Source of the DNA: a virus
Direction: 5' to 3' (one strand)
Virus record (IMG/VR): IMGVR_UViG_3300025000_000108
Coordinates: 1 to 60,447 of that record
DNA length: 60,447 bases
Position numbers and translations under genes: made by a program. Shown here piece after piece: positions 38,601 through 47,611 of the stretch. The notes under the pieces were generated by a model that was given only the letters and a program-made list of their open reading frames with translations, had not been told where the DNA came from and did no database searches. Each line of letters begins with the position of its first letter. Positions within the stretch are counted from its first letter, which is position 1.

Positions 38601-41160
38601 TATCTTGTAGTTGTGAAGTAAGATGACTAAGAGCACTCTTCTTAGATGCTGCTTGGTTCTTTACGAAAGGATACTTAGATGCTGCTACTATTTCTTCTTT
38701 AGTTGCTGTGTCAGGGAGTTTCTCTATAGCTTCTTTAGCTTTCCTTAGAGTGTTCACCCTGCGTTCTATCAGACGAGTTGGTTCTTTCAGCAGCCTTTCT
38801 TTTTGCCCTTCTCTTTCTTCTTGCCTTTCATTTCTTTTTCCATTTTCATCATTTCTTTCTTTGGTGCTTTCTTTTTCATTCTTCCTACTCCCAATAAGTT
38901 TCTTTATATCACTCTTCTGTTTATCTTTCTCTTGCTTCTCTTTGATCCTATCCATCAGAGTCTTTCTCTCAGAGTCAGACATCTTAATATACTTCACAGG
39001 AGATGCTTCTTTCTTATCCACAACAGGTGTACTTACTTTATCAGGTACAGATACTTTCTTTATCTTCTGTCCACTCTCTTGCATAGTATCCAGAGAAGTA
39101 GTCTGACCTACAGTTTTCTTATAGTCCCTAATAGCACCTATAGCCCTAGCAGTTGCATAGGTTTCAAATGATGCTTTACTTTTAGGATCATACTTCCCTG
39201 CTGATTCAACAATAGAATCATTAACTATATCTTCAAGATCCTTGTTGTTATCTTGTAAGGATACTCCTGCTTTGCTAGATGCTTTTTGAAGAACACTCTG
39301 AGGATTTACTGAAGCTACAAGTTTCAGTTGTTCTTTAGTAACTTCAAGTTTATTTTCTTCAGGTTTCTGATAGAACTCATCAGCATTTTTTCCTTGGCTG
39401 ATAGCACTATCAAGATCTTTCATTGATTTGAAAGTACCCTGATTAATCCTATCACCATCCTCTTGAGTAGCACCTATCCAAGATCTGTCACCTTTCTTGA
39501 TAGCTACTATATTATCTTTCTTGTAGACCTTGATCTCTTTACCATCTACTGTAGATACTTCAGTAGTCCAACCTTTAGGGACTTTCTTTCCTGGCTTAGT
39601 CTGCTTGGTTTCTATTAGTGCTTTCTGTACTTCAGGTACAGTAGATGTGGTTATAGGTTCTTGCTTCTCTATCTTCTTAGCTACAACCTTAGATTCACTC
39701 TTAAGGGTAGTGATCTCCTGCTGTGTACTCTTGATCTCTTTGGTAATATTGTTCTTCTCTTTGAGGTTAGTAGAACTCTTTTGTTTCTCTTGGAGTTCTG
39801 CTACCTTATCTTCCTTTTTCATAAGAGATGCTTTGATTGCATCTTTTACTTTGAGAGAAGATACATCTACTGATTCGTTCTCAAAGATGAAGCTAGATAC
39901 TGTGTTCTGTGGGAAGTACTTATCTATTTCTCTCTGTGCATTCTGAACCCTTACAAGCTCTTTATCTGAGAGGTACTGAGGTTGTGTATTCTCAGGTACT
40001 TCTGGTATATCTCTTGTCTCTACAGGTGGAGGTGGGTTTCTGAAGTTATCAATATCTTCTGAGAGATTCTCAAGTCTCTGTTGTCTCACCCACTCAGCTT
40101 CTCCCTTATCCACAGTACTAGGTACTTCTCTCTGTTGGTTATAAGGAGCACTCTCAACCTGTGTCTCAAAGAGACTTTGAAACATCTCAGGGACTACAGG
40201 TTTAGCATCCTGAGTGGTATCAATTCCAGATGCTGACAGAACCTTCTCAGGTTCTTTGGTGATAACTTCTTTCTCTCTGATCTTATCAAGAGCTTCTTGC
40301 CATTGTGGTGTGCTATCGCTACTCTCTGCCTGTTGCTTGGTAGAACCAATAGCACCAAAACCAGCACCAAATAAACCACCACCAATAGCACCCATAGCTG
40401 CACCAAATGCAGTATCAGATATACTTGCTGGAGCAGTTGGGTCTTCATTAGATGCTATTTGTTCTATGGGACTCTGAAGGATCTCCTCTAAGGATTCTAC
40501 AGCAGCACCTTTAGCACCTGCCTCTAAGAGTCTCCCACCGAAGGTAGTTGCTGTGAACTTCTTAGCTAACTCATCTCTACCTTCTTTTGTAACTAAACCT
40601 AAAGCCCAATTCTGTGGACCAAACTTAGTCTCAATTGCACCTACAGTACCAGCACCTACAAGAGCTACGAGTTTGCTCTTAGCACTCTCGTTCGCTTGTG
40701 GATCATCAAAAATTTGTTTATCCCTGATTGAGCTATATGACGGTAAGGCACTGATAGCTACTGGTCCAAGGTTAGCAACTAGTTGGCCGATACCAGCTAC
40801 TACAGGGGCAGCAGGACCAGCAAGAGGGGACAGGGCTGTAATACCAGTACCTATAGCTCTAGTAGCAAGCATACCACCAATAGAAGTCCCTGCTTGTCCT
40901 GCAACCTCGCTGATTGCTGTTAGTGGTCTATCAGTAATATCTGATAGGGATCTAGTAGCTACAGGGTTATCCTCTTGGAGTTCCCTTCCATACTCTGAGA
41001 TGAAGTTATCATCACCAACACCAGGAATGTAATCTGAAGCTAATCTACCAACACCACCTATAGTTGAACCTATAGTGTTGAGTGCTGATGCTTTCAGTCC
41101 ACCTTCTATCTCTTCCTCTGCTACTGCACTCCCCTCTAAGAAGCTCCAATCAAATGCCAT
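35614..41160 (-). CDS. Giant internal virion (ejected, polyvalent) protein
   Basis: 1,848 residues. The N-terminal 280 residues have Gly/Ala-rich amphipathic and membrane-like segments, as in ejection proteins. About 400-500 is coiled coil. About 640-682 (DLEDIVNDSIVESAGKYDPK, then ASFETYATARAIGAIRDYKK) resembles sigma-70 region 2. About 745-800 is highly charged. HEVIH at 963-967 with NEDEFLAQAF about 75 residues later resembles a zinc metalloprotease site. The remainder is long helical. By size and position it corresponds to T7 gp16, but no transglycosylase motif was seen. Likely injected with the DNA. Confidence 0.8.
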   Translation of the reverse strand: MAFDWSFLEGSAVAEEEIEGGLKASALNTIGSTIGGVGRLASDYIPGVGDDNFISEYGRELQEDNPVATRSLSDITDRPLTAISEVAGQAGTSIGGMLATRAIGTGITALSPLAGPAAPVVAGIGQLVANLGPVAISALPSYSSIRDKQIFDDPQANESAKSKLVALVGAGTVGAIETKFGPQNWALGLVTKEGRDELAKKFTATTFGGRLLEAGAKGAAVESLEEILQSPIEQIASNEDPTAPASISDTAFGAAMGAIGGGLFGAGFGAIGSTKQQAESSDSTPQWQEALDKIREKEVITKEPEKVLSASGIDTTQDAKPVVPEMFQSLFETQVESAPYNQQREVPSTVDKGEAEWVRQQRLENLSEDIDNFRNPPPPVETRDIPEVPENTQPQYLSDKELVRVQNAQREIDKYFPQNTVSSFIFENESVDVSSLKVKDAIKASLMKKEDKVAELQEKQKSSTNLKEKNNITKEIKSTQQEITTLKSESKVVAKKIEKQEPITTSTVPEVQKALIETKQTKPGKKVPKGWTTEVSTVDGKEIKVYKKDNIVAIKKGDRSWIGATQEDGDRINQGTFKSMKDLDSAISQGKNADEFYQKPEENKLEVTKEQLKLVASVNPQSVLQKASSKAGVSLQDNNKDLEDIVNDSIVESAGKYDPKSKASFETYATARAIGAIRDYKKTVGQTTSLDTMQESGQKIKKVSVPDKVSTPVVDKKEASPVKYIKMSDSERKTLMDRIKEKQEKDKQKSDIKKLIGSRKNEKESTKERNDENGKRNERQEEREGQKERLLKEPTRLIERRVNTLRKAKEAIEKLPDTATKEEIVAASKYPFVKNQAASKKSALSHLTSQLQDNNGKREEVLKGEGVTPASTTESESTDVKRDYSVNSKKLLQSLQLNKVQQGILKIILSASGTKLDNVEVRDVTLYKNKREETVPSLPNAFYADGHIYIDPRVKEYESVVLHEVIHALTREAMKSNKVIKDQVTQLLQKVRTGVLTLEEQELLEWEYEWNPRLVIQNKQAFRKQFNRLSDQVYYALLNEDEFLAQAFSSESFQAELKKIPLQKPTGTLRTIWDKFISIVREALGLTKDSYNALDETLTLATKLFKEDVGNVGADSISPSLVDNKKKSTKSWEDRVKSMRTNPSTKDSIGNQLRAFTRDILKASSEIYRQLDSKIGSNILRIMRKYEQSIAEANVKARDEIKSFMDGYTKMSSDDKNLLDLTLMNNKPDYVTKRSELLKKYNLTDSYSRVEALLKKIYNNREELGLNEYGSIPEYFPRRVKDMDGLIKAMAQDPNYSFIQQSIDQIKNKEEKEHAIRQMVNTGRIPAIALIKGTAGKKRTIETVSSEWKHFYETAPEALLNHIYESHEIIAAHRMFADSTARHKLVTRRNNLYNKIESEKLTEDEMKDTVAFLEQIEAQLKDPNKRFDKIDSLLSEKASDLSPEDSRLVINTIRARLNQKGMSGVAATARNISLMAALGSPTSAITQIGDQAFNIYKFGPKNTIRAMFGPRIISAKDLDLEHSMKEFQTEGAAKWLDKVLTVVGLKYMDLFGKNTFMNAALISAKELNLSEFKEKYEYILGDDTDKTFNDIKADRNTELTRFFVFNELSDWQPISLTEMPVRYQGAGNGRIFYALKSYNIKALNNIYRELVYNWRTAKNLKEKQSAAYNTGKLIVLMVLAGATADELKEFLLGKSSDSFTDNVHENLLKIGFMSRYTLDQGFSKGFFETMLKDILIPPTGIVDDPFRDIISTFKGDPDWRTVQNLPFGKLIYSWWSDRTDENEFKKIKKNIVDGVKEGDSVSKYRKEINKYNQWVREYNKDNRKDKKDTITFSSLMVAKRKYQKEQKG

Positions 41161-41165
41161 TTGTT

Positions 41166-42284
41166 TTATCTCATTTGTTGTAGTTTCAGCTTGTAGAACT
41201 CATCAGTCATATTAGGGTATCTTTTCTTGAGTTGTTCTAACAGCCTGTTATCTCCACCTTCTACATTACGAGTTGCAAAACCCTTAACGTCAGACAGGAC
41301 AGACCCTATTGCACTTCCACCAGATGATGGTTTATTTCTACTATTCATTTCCCAATCAGAAACTACAGATTCAAACTGAGTGCCTTTAGTTCTCTCCTTA
41401 GCCTCTCCAAGAGAAAGCTGACCAGAATTAAGAGCACCTTGGATTTGTTTAGAATACTCCCCAAACTTTTCTGGTGATACACCAGTGTTCTGTTTGGTGC
41501 TAGTAGTAGGTTTCCCCTTTCCAGTAGCTTCCATTACGCTCTCAAGATTCATTCTACCCATAAGAGTTGCAGCATCTTCATCTGAGAATGTCTTACCAAA
41601 CTCAACCTTTAGTTGTTTCTTGAAGGATTTTCTTTGATCTTCATCTAAAGTTTCATACCGATCTACACCATCTTTAATTGCAAGCCTAGCTTGCTCGAAT
41701 GGTATCTCTCTCTGAGTAGCTTTCATAGACTCTATGTACACCTTAGCTACTTCCGGTTGCATCACACTAGCTTCAATGAGCATCTTATTTTCATCAGAGG
41801 ATTTCTTATACATCTCTGAAGATTTTATCTCTTCTAACTTCTCTGCTCTCTTTTTCTTGTCAAGATCAAAAGTTACATTAGCTATAGCAACTGCTTGATT
41901 TACAGCAGCACCTTGCTTAATACTCGCTTCTGCCGCTAACAGTTTACTTTTTCCAGCAATAGCCTCATCAGAATACTCATCCTTTGCTCTCTGTCGAGCA
42001 AGATCATCAGCATATTTTATTTGACTCTGCCTATCTTCCTTCTCTATACCATATCTTTCTACTTGAAACTCATTCTGCTGTCCCTGTCTAGTGGTTGCTA
42101 ATTTATCAGCATACTCTACATTAGATCTTTGATTCTGCATCCTGAGAGACTCTAATGATTTTTCCCTTTCATATCTAATTGCTGCTTCTTGAGAGTGCCA
42201 ATCCATCTTAGCTTTCTCATTTAACATTGCACTATAATCTGAAAGACCTCTGCCAGCACCTGCTAACGCACCTAGCATTCCCAT
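41166..42284 (-). CDS. Internal virion protein
   Basis: 372 residues, mostly charged helix and coiled coil (about 20-130), with a Gly-rich start (MGMLGALAGAGRGL). It lies 5 bases upstream of the giant virion protein gene. Position and make-up fit a second ejection protein (compare T7 gp15). Confidence 0.6.
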   Translation of the reverse strand: MGMLGALAGAGRGLSDYSAMLNEKAKMDWHSQEAAIRYEREKSLESLRMQNQRSNVEYADKLATTRQGQQNEFQVERYGIEKEDRQSQIKYADDLARQRAKDEYSDEAIAGKSKLLAAEASIKQGAAVNQAVAIANVTFDLDKKKRAEKLEEIKSSEMYKKSSDENKMLIEASVMQPEVAKVYIESMKATQREIPFEQARLAIKDGVDRYETLDEDQRKSFKKQLKVEFGKTFSDEDAATLMGRMNLESVMEATGKGKPTTSTKQNTGVSPEKFGEYSKQIQGALNSGQLSLGEAKERTKGTQFESVVSDWEMNSRNKPSSGGSAIGSVLSDVKGFATRNVEGGDNRLLEQLKKRYPNMTDEFYKLKLQQMR

Positions 42285-42844
42285 TATCGTGCTCCTCTCT
42301 GCATACCCTTTTGCTCCCTCTTACGAGCGTATGCTTCCATAGCTGTAAGTTGACCGGGTGCTGAGGGAAGCCCTGACTTCTGTGCAGCTTCAAGACCTAA
42401 TGCTCTGTGCTCATCGGACATCATAGGCTCTACTTTCTGCTGTAATTCTACAGGATCTATAGAACCATCTGATAATCCTCTCTCAATATAGGATTGGATT
42501 GTACCTTTCAAGATAGGCTCAACTTGTTCAGCAGTTTCTATCTGAAAGATACCAGCAGCATTCCCCATTTCGATCAGATCACCAACTAAAAACTGAGAAG
42601 CAGCTATAAGAACCTCTAAGCTAGGCTTCTTCCCCTTGGTTTGAATTGCTTGTTCCATCTGATCATTAATCATTAAAGCAACTTGTGGTACTAACTTCTC
42701 AGGGTTATCACCAGACTTCAACATATTCATAACTTGAGGTTGTGTCTTAGGACCATGAAGAATCTTAGATAACCCCATAACATATGTCTTTATTTCTTTT
42801 TCTGTTTGTGGATCTAACTTTTCTTGCTCCACTTGAGGCTCCAT
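42284..42844 (-). CDS. Internal virion or structural protein
   Basis: 186 residues, acidic, helical, no recognised motif. One-base overlaps on both sides show it belongs to the internal-protein operon. Confidence 0.5.
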   Translation of the reverse strand: MEPQVEQEKLDPQTEKEIKTYVMGLSKILHGPKTQPQVMNMLKSGDNPEKLVPQVALMINDQMEQAIQTKGKKPSLEVLIAASQFLVGDLIEMGNAAGIFQIETAEQVEPILKGTIQSYIERGLSDGSIDPVELQQKVEPMMSDEHRALGLEAAQKSGLPSAPGQLTAMEAYARKREQKGMQRGAR

Positions 42845-43677
42845 TACTTATCTCCTATAGAAAGAGAACCTAAGATTTCTTTCATCTTATCTCTTCTTTC
42901 ATTGTACTTGTTATGAATATCGTCCCACTTCTTTTGATGTTGCTGCTTAACACCAGCAATGGCACTTTCTGCTTCTGATATCTGTGCATCATAACCAGCT
43001 AGTGTACCCTTAGCTTCCCCTATTTGATTAGCAGCAGCTCCTAATTGAGAGCTTGCAATACCTAATTCTTTCGCTATAGACTCTTGAGCTTTACTTCTGT
43101 ACTCTGATTCTAATGTAGCAGCACCACTTCTTAGTGGGTCATGAAGTTCTTGGTTTCTATAGTCCTTGGCCATTACATTCAAGTACTTATTATCATCAAC
43201 CCAAGTTGCAAATAATCCCCTCTTACCTACGAGTTCATTAGCTGCATCTCTTGGGAGATAGTACGTAGCCTCAATAGTATCATTCGGACCTATAACTCTG
43301 ATAGGTGTAAGAGTGCTCTTAAAACCACCCCATGCTTTATCAACAGCAGCATTTAGTTGTGGAAGTTTTGTACCAGCAATCTGAGCCTCTTGACCAGCTA
43401 GTTCACTATAAGCACCAGATAGTTTTCCTCTTACATCAGCAAGTTTAGATTCTTGCTCGGATACCTTAGCCTTGTATTCAGACTCTTCCTTTCTTATCTG
43501 ATCAGCAGCAGGTCTTGTAGTTGAAAGACCAAGGTCATCGTACCAGTTAATAAAAGTACCTCTGCCTATATGCTGCTCTCTCTGTGTATTACCAGCAGTT
43601 CTCTGCACTCCTTGACCAGTATCAATAGATTCTCTCTGTGCTCTTAGCCCTGCATTCCTCAGTGCGCTCTCAGCCAT
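42844..43677 (-). CDS. Internal virion protein
   Basis: 277 residues. The first 45 residues are polar (MAESALRNAGLRAQRESIDT); then two coiled-coil stretches (about 60-110 and 180-270) flank a small beta domain (PNDTIEATYYLPRDAANEL). Part of the same operon as the ejection proteins. Confidence 0.5.
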   Translation of the reverse strand: MAESALRNAGLRAQRESIDTGQGVQRTAGNTQREQHIGRGTFINWYDDLGLSTTRPAADQIRKEESEYKAKVSEQESKLADVRGKLSGAYSELAGQEAQIAGTKLPQLNAAVDKAWGGFKSTLTPIRVIGPNDTIEATYYLPRDAANELVGKRGLFATWVDDNKYLNVMAKDYRNQELHDPLRSGAATLESEYRSKAQESIAKELGIASSQLGAAANQIGEAKGTLAGYDAQISEAESAIAGVKQQHQKKWDDIHNKYNERRDKMKEILGSLSIGDK

Positions 43678-44546
43678 TAAGCCACCTGTTCTTGTTGTTG
43701 CTTCTGAAGTTGCTGGTCAATAGTTGGGTACAACTCACTCTCTTGAGCAACCACTTGCTGATCAATAGAGGGTGGAGGTGTACCTTTCAGAGTACCTTTC
43801 CTAGCTGCTATGGCTTGCTGAACAGCAGATGTTTGTCTTTGTCTCATCTGATCTGTCAGTTGGTTATTTACATTATACTGTCTGGTCTGCTCATCTAATT
43901 GTTCTCTGCCAAGTTTATATTGGAGAGCTGCATTAGATTTAGATGTCTCTGCTTGCATTGCTGCAATAGAAGCCTGAGTTCCATTGTTCAGATTAGATAG
44001 ACGTTCTTGAAGTTCTCTATTAGCTTGTTGTTGTCTCTCAGCAGCTTCAAGCTCTTTATTCTTCATATCTTCAAGAGCAGAACCTTCCATAGCCTTTCCA
44101 CCTAAATTAACTAGGGCAGATCCTATTGTCCCGCCAGACCCCTCTAATCCCTTTCCAATAGCAGTCCCTATACTTGAGAGAGCACCACCACCACTAGATG
44201 CTGCTGCACCCCCTGCAACGTTAGCAACTCCACCACCAGAGCCTGAAGATACGACACCTGCTGCTGCATTCTCAGATGCCCCTACAGAAGCAACTACACT
44301 TCCACTACCAGCGCCTGAAGCCCAAGCACCTATACCTCCTGTCACAGCACCACCTATAGCGCCAAAGAGGATACCCTTACCAATAGAACCCCCTGTGACT
44401 GCTGCTGTTAATCCACCGATTGCTGCACCAATAACAGCACCACCAATCACACCAGCTAAGATTGCAGTCATACCTGATATCACAACAGTTGTGCCAACTG
44501 CTGATGCAATTGCACCTATAATAGCACCACCTACTGCAACTGCCAT
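43677..44546 (-). CDS. Internal virion protein with Gly/Ala-rich membrane segment
   Basis: 289 residues from ATG 44546, which has GGAGATATAAA upstream. Residues 1-90 are glycine-zipper-like and hydrophobic (AVGGAIIGAIASAVGTTVVI and on), the middle is Gly/Ser-rich, and the end is a Gln-rich coiled coil. This plan fits a protein that forms part of a trans-envelope ejection channel. Confidence 0.6.
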   Translation of the reverse strand: MAVAVGGAIIGAIASAVGTTVVISGMTAILAGVIGGAVIGAAIGGLTAAVTGGSIGKGILFGAIGGAVTGGIGAWASGAGSGSVVASVGASENAAAGVVSSGSGGGVANVAGGAAASSGGGALSSIGTAIGKGLEGSGGTIGSALVNLGGKAMEGSALEDMKNKELEAAERQQQANRELQERLSNLNNGTQASIAAMQAETSKSNAALQYKLGREQLDEQTRQYNVNNQLTDQMRQRQTSAVQQAIAARKGTLKGTPPPSIDQQVVAQESELYPTIDQQLQKQQQEQVA

Positions 44547-44959
44547 TTTATATCTCCTTCTGTCACTGCATACAGAATTTGATCTGTAGCAGGTAATATA
44601 CAAAGTTTCTTAGCACCTATAGATTTCAAAAAGAACCTTAAGTCCATACGATCCTTTTCAATAAAAGCTAGGAAGACTTCTATAGTTGTATTTCGCTTAA
44701 CCCAAAGACCAGCACTAAGAAAGAACTCTTTCATACTTTTATCCCTAGTTGATCCGAAGGTATGCATCTGACACTTTCTTCTACTTATAGGTTCAAAGAG
44801 TATTGCATGTTCATTATTCAAGAACCACCTGTGGCAAAGAGGACTCTTATCTACAAGATCATTATGTATCTTTGAGTGTAGCCAATCATGTTCTCCATAT
44901 TGAGTTGCAGCTATCTCAAAGAGTTTTGGGAGATCTAATATAGTACAAGGTTTTATCAT
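44531..44959 (-). CDS. GNAT-fold virion-assembly protein (T7 gp13-like)
   Basis: 142 residues. MIKPCTILDLPKLFEIAATQ and FFLKSIGAKKLC follow the N-terminal and C-terminal ends of the acetyltransferase fold, without the acetyl-CoA loop. T7 gp13 has the same position (between tail and internal virion genes), size and ends. Needed for virion assembly in T7. Its 3' end overlaps the next gene. Confidence 0.6.
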   Translation of the reverse strand: MIKPCTILDLPKLFEIAATQYGEHDWLHSKIHNDLVDKSPLCHRWFLNNEHAILFEPISRRKCQMHTFGSTRDKSMKEFFLSAGLWVKRNTTIEVFLAFIEKDRMDLRFFLKSIGAKKLCILPATDQILYAVTEGDIKWQLQ

Positions 44960-45858
44960 GTGGATATCGAAATAGGTTCAAGATAAGTATCTACAAAGTC
45001 CGATAGATCTACGCCAGAGGATGCACCAATAAAGTTGATACTATTAGATGCAAGTGTTTGTAATTGAGAGATAGTATTCTGTAGTGCTGCTGAACCTAAG
45101 TTAAGAAAATCAGGATCAGTCATTAAGTTCTCAACAGAGATCTGATAGTTCTGCATGATACTAGATGCTTGCGTTCTGATGCTTGCAGCTTTCTCTGCTG
45201 TTACTTGCTGCTGTTGTAAGATCTGCTGATGTTGTCTATCAAGATCAGACTCAAACGTTGCATGTTGCTGTTGAAGATCTTGCAGGAATGTCTTTGATTG
45301 TTCAGATGCTCCTTGTATCTTCGAGGTAAAAGCATTCTGAATATTCTGTTGAGTCTGTTTAATAGCTGCATTCTGTTCTGCAAGACCACCAGAGACTATA
45401 GCTTCTGTTTGGATTGTCTGAGTATTATAATCAGCATCTTGCTTTGCCTTAGCGAACTGATTGAAAGTCTGAGCATCCTGTTGTGCTATAGGTAAGGCAG
45501 ATTCTATTGCTGCTGTTCTTCCAGCCTGAGCAGCAATAGTTGAATTAAGTAATCCTCTCTTACCCGAATACTCTTGTGCTTTCTGCTCCTGTTGTTTTAT
45601 ATAAGGGTTATCAGATGCTAATAGGGTCTGAAGTTGACCAGCTACTGTTTGCTTTGCATTATCTATGTATGAAGCAGGTTCTTTATAGTTTATTGTATTA
45701 CTGAGAGTACTACTTACTTTATTTGCATCGTAGTCTTGAAAGTCAGTGACACCTCTTTCAGACTCTGTTTTTGCTATATCACTGTAAGCTACTCCCTGTG
45801 CTTCTGCTACATCTTGAGCACCCTGGGAGATGCTACTAGCTAAAGCTCCTTCTGCCAT
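44956..45858 (-). CDS. Gln/Ala-rich internal virion protein
   Basis: 300 residues, low complexity, Gln-, Ala- and Ser-rich coiled coil from about 90 to 250 (QQHATFESDLDRQHQQILQQ). No known domain. The position suggests an internal core or ejection protein. Confidence 0.5.
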   Translation of the reverse strand: MAEGALASSISQGAQDVAEAQGVAYSDIAKTESERGVTDFQDYDANKVSSTLSNTINYKEPASYIDNAKQTVAGQLQTLLASDNPYIKQQEQKAQEYSGKRGLLNSTIAAQAGRTAAIESALPIAQQDAQTFNQFAKAKQDADYNTQTIQTEAIVSGGLAEQNAAIKQTQQNIQNAFTSKIQGASEQSKTFLQDLQQQHATFESDLDRQHQQILQQQQVTAEKAASIRTQASSIMQNYQISVENLMTDPDFLNLGSAALQNTISQLQTLASNSINFIGASSGVDLSDFVDTYLEPISIST

Positions 45859-46353
45859 TTATTCCCCCTCTAAGAACACATTCTTAAGAGCTTCTTTTTT
45901 AATCTCACCAGCTTGCCAATTGTTCTTCTTGAACTGAAGGTATGCTAATGCAAGACCAGTTATCCCTGCTTTATTTAGAACTACCTTTTTATTCTTTAGA
46001 CCATCAGTACCTTTCTCAGCAGTCTTCCAGCTCTCCGTGTAATTAGACGGAAGTAAAGGGAGCACAGAGAACATACCCTGGATGAACTCAGTGTCAGGGT
46101 AATATAAGTTTCCATTGAAACTAAAAGGTTGCTTATCAGCTTCTTCTACTTCTTTATCTATAGCTAAAAGATTTCTTTCTAATTCTATATACCTATCAGT
46201 TGAGGGGGAAGAGAATGTGCTATTAGTGTACGTCCAATTAATCTTAACATCATCTCCACACTGAACCCATTGTATGGAGTTGTGATATTTCCCTGATGGA
46301 TTGTGATCTATAATTTCTAAAACAGTATTATCACTAATTCTTGCCCACTTCAT
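45859..46353 (-). CDS. Fibre-associated protein
   Basis: 164 residues. MKWARISDNTVLEIIDHNPS followed by a helix and the FNGNLYYPDTEFIQGMFSVL region resembles tail-fibre assembly or DUF4376-like proteins that follow fibre genes. It lies 1 base after the glycine-rich fibre gene. Confidence 0.55.
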   Translation of the reverse strand: MKWARISDNTVLEIIDHNPSGKYHNSIQWVQCGDDVKINWTYTNSTFSSPSTDRYIELERNLLAIDKEVEEADKQPFSFNGNLYYPDTEFIQGMFSVLPLLPSNYTESWKTAEKGTDGLKNKKVVLNKAGITGLALAYLQFKKNNWQAGEIKKEALKNVFLEGE

Positions 46354-46354
46354 A

Positions 46355-47602
46355 TTAATACTCCGTTACAATAACGATTCCGTTAACACCAGAAGCACTA
46401 GTGTAATTACCTGAGCCTCCTGTTTCTGTGCCAGACTGACCACCAGCTCCGTATCCACCATCAGTCCCGCCACGTTTTCGGCCACCACCGAAGTATGAAG
46501 ACCCCCCTGGACCACCAGAGGTCGCCGCCGGCGAACCACATCCACCACTAATATTAATATCACCACCAACACCAGTACCACCACTTACTGATGTGGTTCC
46601 ACTATTACTGTTTGCGTAGTTCAAACCCGCAGACCCACCTGTTGCGGAACAGTGGGCACCAAAAGAAGATGTACCCCCTGTATTACCGTTTATCGCTGTA
46701 GCTACTGATGCTCCACCAGCTCCAACTGTAATTGCTTCTGTGGTAATACCGGAGAGTGATATTCTTTTTCTTGAGTATCCCCCAGCTCCGCCACCTATAG
46801 CATAATTCCCACCTGCTCCTGACCCGCCGCCTGACCCGCCTCCACCTTGTACCTCAACAATTACAACAGTAGCACCAGATGTTGGGGTATATGTGCCGTT
46901 AGAAGTAAATACTTGTACTGCCTTTGGCCCAGCCGAGACAGCACCCCAAGATCTCGTTCCGCTAATAGTACTAGAGAGGGTATATCCATCAGCCGCTGGA
47001 TTACCCAATGAATTTTCTTTCAAATCTAAAGCTGATTGAGTAAGAGTGCTGATAGGTTTATTAGCATCACTCGTATTATCTACATTACCGAGACTAATAG
47101 TGCTTTTAGTTATAGTAATAACAGGATTATTAGGATCTGTATTATCTACACCAGTACCTGTTATTGTTTGTAGTCCTGCATCCGCCTGAGCTTTAGCTGC
47201 CCAATGCTTGGCTGAATACTTACCTGTAGTTACCTGTACATCTTCAGCTTCTTCCGCCCACTGTTCTGCTAGTGCAGCTTTAGTAGTAGCAGTACCAGCA
47301 GATGTACTAGCAGAACTGGCAGAACTAGTAGCGCTATTAGCACTACTAGTTGCACTTGTTCTATCTAGTCCTGTTTGCACTCTATCAGCAGCAGTCTGAA
47401 CTGCATCAGCAGCACTAGCAGTAGCAGAGGCTTCTGCTGCGGTAGCCCAATACTCTACATCAGCAACCATCCCTGATATGTCTGTGTCTGCTAATTGGAA
47501 TGCTGAATCTATTGCGCTATTAATCGTATTCAGATCATCCGCGTAAGCAACATCCCCATCAGAGACTTCCTTACCAGATGGATTATAATATTTAGAAGTC
47601 AT
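46355..47602 (-). CDS. Tail fibre protein with glycine-rich end
   Basis: 415 residues. An Ala/Ser-rich coiled-coil stalk (about 60-150, SATSSANSATSSASSASTSA) and KHWAAKAQADAGLQTITGTG lead to a C-terminal glycine-rich domain (about 250-400) with GGGGSGGGSGAGG-type runs, typical of polyglycine receptor-binding tips. The start (YYNPSGKEVSDGDVAYADDL) probably attaches to the tail. Confidence 0.75.
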   Translation of the reverse strand: MTSKYYNPSGKEVSDGDVAYADDLNTINSAIDSAFQLADTDISGMVADVEYWATAAEASATASAADAVQTAADRVQTGLDRTSATSSANSATSSASSASTSAGTATTKAALAEQWAEEAEDVQVTTGKYSAKHWAAKAQADAGLQTITGTGVDNTDPNNPVITITKSTISLGNVDNTSDANKPISTLTQSALDLKENSLGNPAADGYTLSSTISGTRSWGAVSAGPKAVQVFTSNGTYTPTSGATVVIVEVQGGGGSGGGSGAGGNYAIGGGAGGYSRKRISLSGITTEAITVGAGGASVATAINGNTGGTSSFGAHCSATGGSAGLNYANSNSGTTSVSGGTGVGGDINISGGCGSPAATSGGPGGSSYFGGGRKRGGTDGGYGAGGQSGTETGGSGNYTSASGVNGIVIVTEY

Positions 47603-47611
47603 GTATTCCCT

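Noticed and set aside
38708-39171. Plus-strand open frames antisense to the charged part of the giant virion gene
   Set aside because: They are Phe/Ser/Leu-rich shadows of a Lys/Glu-rich coding strand, without ribosome sites.
40194-41032. Open frames in other phases within the N-terminal Gly/Ala part of the giant virion gene
   Set aside because: They are fully contained in the large frame, have no start signals and show repeat-driven composition.
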